Source of the DNA: Phyto melanocephala
Taxonomy: Eukaryota > Arthropoda > Insecta > Diptera > Rhinophoridae
Length of the DNA stretch: 64,000 nt
Direction: 5' to 3'
Assembly (NCBI GenBank): GCA_941918925.1
Contig: OW799236.1
Location: 11,445,474-11,509,473, forward strand
Every line of letters begins with the position of its first letter. The stretch's first letter is position 1. The translations under genes were made by a program, and so were the position numbers. The notes beneath the pieces were generated by a model, which was not told the origin of the DNA, ran no database searches, and saw only the letters and a list, made by a program, of their open reading frames with translations. Of the stretch, positions 61,164-64,000 are shown piece by piece.

Positions 61164-61822
61164 CTTTTTATACCCTTCACCTGTGGTGCACAAGGGTATA
61201 TATGTATAGCTTTGTCATTCCGTTTGTAATTTCTACAATTTTCTTTTCCGACCCCATAAAGTATATATTTTCTGAAAGCTTATAAATAGAGGAGTCGATT
61301 AAGCAATGACCGTCTGCCCGTATGTCCGTGTGTTGGTTGAAATCAACTTTTAGAAGCAACTATATGTTCCTCAGATCTGTATATGGTATCAATCTCTTGG
61401 AAATATCCAGGAATGAATCGCTATTGAAATTCAGCACAATCGCCCCATAACTTTCTGAGATATGAGCAAAAAACCACGACCACCTCGTTTTTTTACACAA
61501 TTACAACAACAACATACATACATACATACATGCAAAAAACATGCCAAAAAAAAATATTAAAAAAAAAATATATTAAAAATAAAAAAAATTATAAAAAAAA
61601 TTTTAAAAAAAATAATAAAAGATATTATTTATCTTAAATAAAATAAGATAAAATTTTTTTGGCTCAGCTGGGATTCGATGCCACATTTAGTCTAACCAGT
61701 ATATACATATGTACGTATTTTATATGAGATGAATGGTGATACAAACAATTGTTATTGCATGACTACACGTTGTGAAGGGTATATAAGATTCGGTACGGCC
61801 GAATATAGCACTGTTACTTGTT
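61164..61822 (+). mobile_element. DINE-1-like element, plus orientation
   Basis: Complete block order: TATACCCTTCACCTGTGGTG hairpin, CATTCCGTTTGTAATTTC, CCGACCCCATAAAGTATATA, TCTGCCCGTATGTCCGTG, A/T tracts, GGGTATATAAGATTCGGTAC, hairpin, TTACTTGTT. Non-coding. Confidence 0.7.
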
Positions 61823-61855
61823 CACTGTGTGGAAGGGTATAAAAATGCTAATATA

Positions 61856-62627
61856 CAAGGTCTATTAAATAAGGTCTGTGCAACTCTACAAAAACAAAAA
61901 GCAAAAAAAATATACGTGCATTTTGTTAGTGTAAAATTACTCTAAGGTGGTCAAAAACTGCTGACTAAAATACCAAAAAATTCATCCAGGTGAAATTATC
62001 AGTCCATCTGATGGGAAACGTTACTGTCAAACTCTATGCATAAAAAATTATTTTTTATGAGGTATTTGACAGAGAGCAGCACAGCAAATTCGCCGTTGCA
62101 TATACCTGTATGAATATGCCCAACGCCTATTAAATTTTGTGTTTTCATTTTGTTTAACAATTTTTTCAAGAAAACAAAAATAAATTGTGTTAATAGTAAA
62201 TATTTGCTAATAATATGGCTGATAAAGATAAAATAGAAGTCTAGACGATGTCTTGAAGAAGCGTGCTGTTTCACAAGGTATGTTGGGCCAGAAAGATGCT
62301 CGTTTCGCTGCTGGTGTTGTACAAATGGTGCGTGAAGGCAAAATAGCTAATCGTTGTATTTTCTTGGCCTGTGAGCCAAGTAATGGCAAGGCTGCTATAG
62401 CTGTTGGTGTGGCTCAGTCCTTGGGTACAGAAATGCCTTTTACCAACATGTCCGGCTCGGAAATATATTCATAAGTTGAAAAATTATCAATCATAAGATT
62501 GAAAAACTGAAAAACATAAATGTCGCCCTAAAAAGGTAAACAAATTTTGACAACTGCGAGTAGTAAACATAGGGGAGCAAAAAACGATCAGCTGATTAGT
62601 TGAACAGACCTTATTTAATAGACCTTG
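61856..62627 (+). mobile_element. hAT-type element carrying a captured reptin fragment
   Basis: A 772-bp element flanked by perfect 8-bp duplications CTAATATA (61848-61855 and 62628-62635). The terminal inverted repeats are about 30 bases; the first 24 are identical at both ends and begin CAAGGTCTATTAAATAAGG. There is no transposase. About a third of the interior (about 62214-62475) is a plus-strand fragment of a RuvB-like 2 (reptin) gene. The TIR start CAAGG and the 8-bp duplication match the hAT superfamily and resemble the MITEs at 34839 and 41370. It is therefore a non-autonomous transposon that has picked up host gene sequence. Confidence 0.85.
62214..62475 (+). pseudogene. Truncated reptin (RuvB-like 2) fragment inside transposon
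   Basis: Starts ATGGCTGATAAAGATAAAAT (MADKDKIEV), as in insect reptin. It then jumps, with loss of about 20 codons and a frame change, to LDDVLKKRAVSQGM. It continues through GQKDAR, QMVREGKIANRCIFLA and EPSNGKAAIAVG to SGSEIYS, where similarity ends at a stop. Reptin is an AAA+ ATPase of the INO80, p400/Tip60 and R2TP complexes. Here the Walker A region is altered (GEPSTGKT in the family, CEPSNGKA here). Less than a quarter of the protein is present, so it cannot be active. Similarity ends at TTCATAAGTT, which looks like a mutated splice donor. That would favour capture from genomic DNA over a processed mRNA. Sequence upstream of the ATG may be reptin 5' leader. Confidence 0.85.
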
Positions 62628-62804
62628 CTAATATATAAAAAATATATGTACATGTACATATGTAAAATTATAATTGTTGGAAATTTAAAATAAAAGAATA
62701 TCACATATGTATGTATTTCTATTGTTAGTTGTCGCCTGAAACGAATTTTGTTCCTTAAAATATAAAACATATTATAATTTTTTTTCTGTAGGTATGTACA
62801 TATA

Positions 62805-63727
62805 AAGGGTGTTTTTTTAAGCCCGATAGAATTTGAAATTGTAAAAAATAACACAAAAAATTAAATTGTAATCAAAATTTTTTTTTTATTCGAAAGATCA
62901 ATACGTGACATTAACATTTGAAAATGATTTCGGGCATATGGGCACCGCGGCTGTTCTTGACGAAGCGCATTCTGGACGTCCAATTTTGGGCCACTTTTTC
63001 GAGCACTGCTGGCCGTATGTCACGAATAACACGAACAATGCTGGCCTCCAAGGCGTCAATTGTTGCTGGTTTATCAGCATAAACCAGTGACTTCACGTAG
63101 CCCCACAGGAAATAATCGAGAGGTGTCAAATCGTACGACCTTGGAGGCCAATTGACAGGTCCATTTCTCGAAATCAACTTATCGCCAAATTTTGATTTCA
63201 ATAAGTCGATGGTTGCGTTCGCCGTATGGCACGTAGCGCCATCCTGTTGAAACCACATCTCCTCCGGATCAATGTCATCCATATTTTCAAACAAAAAATC
63301 ATTGATCATGGTGCGGTAACGATCTCCATTGACCGTAACGCGAGCTCCGGCCTCATTTTTGAAGAAATAAGGTCCGATGATGCCACCAGCGTGAAAACCG
63401 CACCAAACGGTGCATTTTTCTGGATGTAATGGAGTCTGTAGGGTCTCTTGTGGATTGGTTACGCTCCATATGCGGCAATTTTGCTTATTAACAAACCCGT
63501 TAAGCCAAAAATGCGCCTCATCGCTGAACACAATTTTGCGATAAAACAACGGACGTCCAGCATGCGCTTCGTCAAGAACAGCCGCGGTGCCCATATGCCC
63601 GAAATCATTTTCAAATGTTAATGTCACGTATTGATCTTTCGAATAAAAAAAAATTTTTGATTACAATTTAATTTTTTGTGTTATTTTTTACAATTTTAAG
63701 TTCTATCGGGCTTAAAAAAACACCCTT
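62805..63727 (-). mobile_element. Fold-back DD41D (rosa-like) mariner derivative, copy 2
   Basis: A 923-bp element flanked by TA (62803-62804, 63728-63729) with two 177-base inverted arms (62805-62981 and 63551-63727) ending at the palindrome GGACGTCC. It differs from the 49599 copy at only a few positions, so the rearranged form itself has moved or been duplicated recently. The arms hold transposase 3' coding sequence, giving the element the same coding-derived sequence at both ends. No DNA-binding domain is encoded. Confidence 0.87.
62911..63627 (-). CDS. Chimeric mariner transposase frame lacking DNA-binding domain
   Basis: An open frame of 238 residues. The first ~25 (MTLTFENDFGHMGTAAVLDE...) come from the inverted arm read on its other strand and have no transposase counterpart. 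From FYRKIVFSDEAHF on it follows a DD41D mariner catalytic core: first Asp in FSDE, second in QQDGATCH, third in PLDYFLWGY, 41 residues after the second. It ends KNSRGAHMPEIIFKC. The helix-turn-helix domains that bind terminal repeats are missing, so the product, if made, should not bind the ends itself. It could interfere with an intact relative. Whether it is expressed is unknown. Confidence 0.75.
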   Translation of the reverse strand: MTLTFENDFGHMGTAAVLDEAHAGRPLFYRKIVFSDEAHFWLNGFVNKQNCRIWSVTNPQETLQTPLHPEKCTVWCGFHAGGIIGPYFFKNEAGARVTVNGDRYRTMINDFLFENMDDIDPEEMWFQQDGATCHTANATIDLLKSKFGDKLISRNGPVNWPPRSYDLTPLDYFLWGYVKSLVYADKPATIDALEASIVRVIRDIRPAVLEKVAQNWTSRMRFVKNSRGAHMPEIIFKC

Positions 63728-63729
63728 TA

Positions 63730-64000
63730 CAAGCTACAAAACAAAAAATCATCATTTACAGAATCACAAAAAATATCGATTCGCTAAATGCACCTCATAA
63801 TATGCTTTGCCAACGGTCATCGTCATCGTATTTGTTTACATTTTCATTTATATAATTGTAAATATTCTTTCGTTTTTTCGGTAACCACAAACTAAATTTA
63901 AGGTTTGTCGGAAAAGGGACACAAAAAATTATGGAAAAAATAATATAAATGTTTTTATGACACATACATCTCAAGACAGAGGCGCTAAACTTAGAGGGAG
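63730..64000. other. Window end, nothing recognised
   Basis: A short stretch without an open frame or repeat that I can identify. Confidence 0.4.

Noticed and set aside
62253..62474. Possible functional short reptin gene
   Set aside because: Truncated, internally deleted, with an altered Walker A region, and enclosed by transposon ends; treated as a pseudogene fragment.

Overview
The window is AT-rich nuclear DNA of a higher fly, probably a calyptrate such as a blowfly or house-fly relative. The clues are insect-specific chitin-binding genes, intron-split genes with GT/AG borders, and a dense load of dipteran transposons (DINE-1-type Helentrons, Tc1/mariner, hAT, piggyBac, pogo-like, Helitron). 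No bacterial features are present. All confident host genes lie on the minus strand.

Region by region: (1) 1-8.8 kb is an obstructor-E (obst-E) type gene. One signal-peptide exon at 8745-8799 can be joined to either of two alternative chitin-binding exons, at 607-1301 or from 304 downward off the window edge. (2) About 9-19 kb has no intact gene. It holds mariner relics, a long hairpin, a 2-kb DINE-1-like element with internal tandem repeats and a nested mariner MITE, and a decayed non-LTR retrotransposon with an RNase H remnant. (3) Three paralogous type II membrane glycosyltransferases (GT49, B4GAT1/LARGE-like) lie at 19.7-24.7, 32.7-36.3 and 55.9-58.0 kb. Reassembled from their exons, they give uninterrupted proteins of 539, 483 and 534 residues. 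The DNA between them is almost wholly transposon debris. (4) 52.5-54.8 kb is a nearly full-length piggyBac element with TTAA flanks and two coding lesions. (5) 58.6-59.9 kb is a single-exon DNA polymerase delta subunit 3 gene (PolD3) with a C-terminal PIP box. (6) 60.7-63.7 kb is a transposon cluster: two abutting DINE-1-like copies, a hAT-type element carrying a captured 5' fragment of the RuvB-like helicase gene reptin, and a fold-back DD41D mariner derivative whose near-identical twin sits at 49.6-50.5 kb.

The host genes are functionally unrelated: cuticle or peritrophic matrix chitin binding (obst-E), Golgi glycan extension (GT49), and replicative polymerase processivity (PolD3). The most unusual items are the transposon with a captured reptin fragment (61856-62627, perfect 8-bp target duplications) and the fold-back mariner pair. 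In the latter, the terminal inverted repeats include transposase coding sequence and meet at an 8-bp palindrome. All identifications rest on reading the sequence and remembered family motifs; no database search was run.
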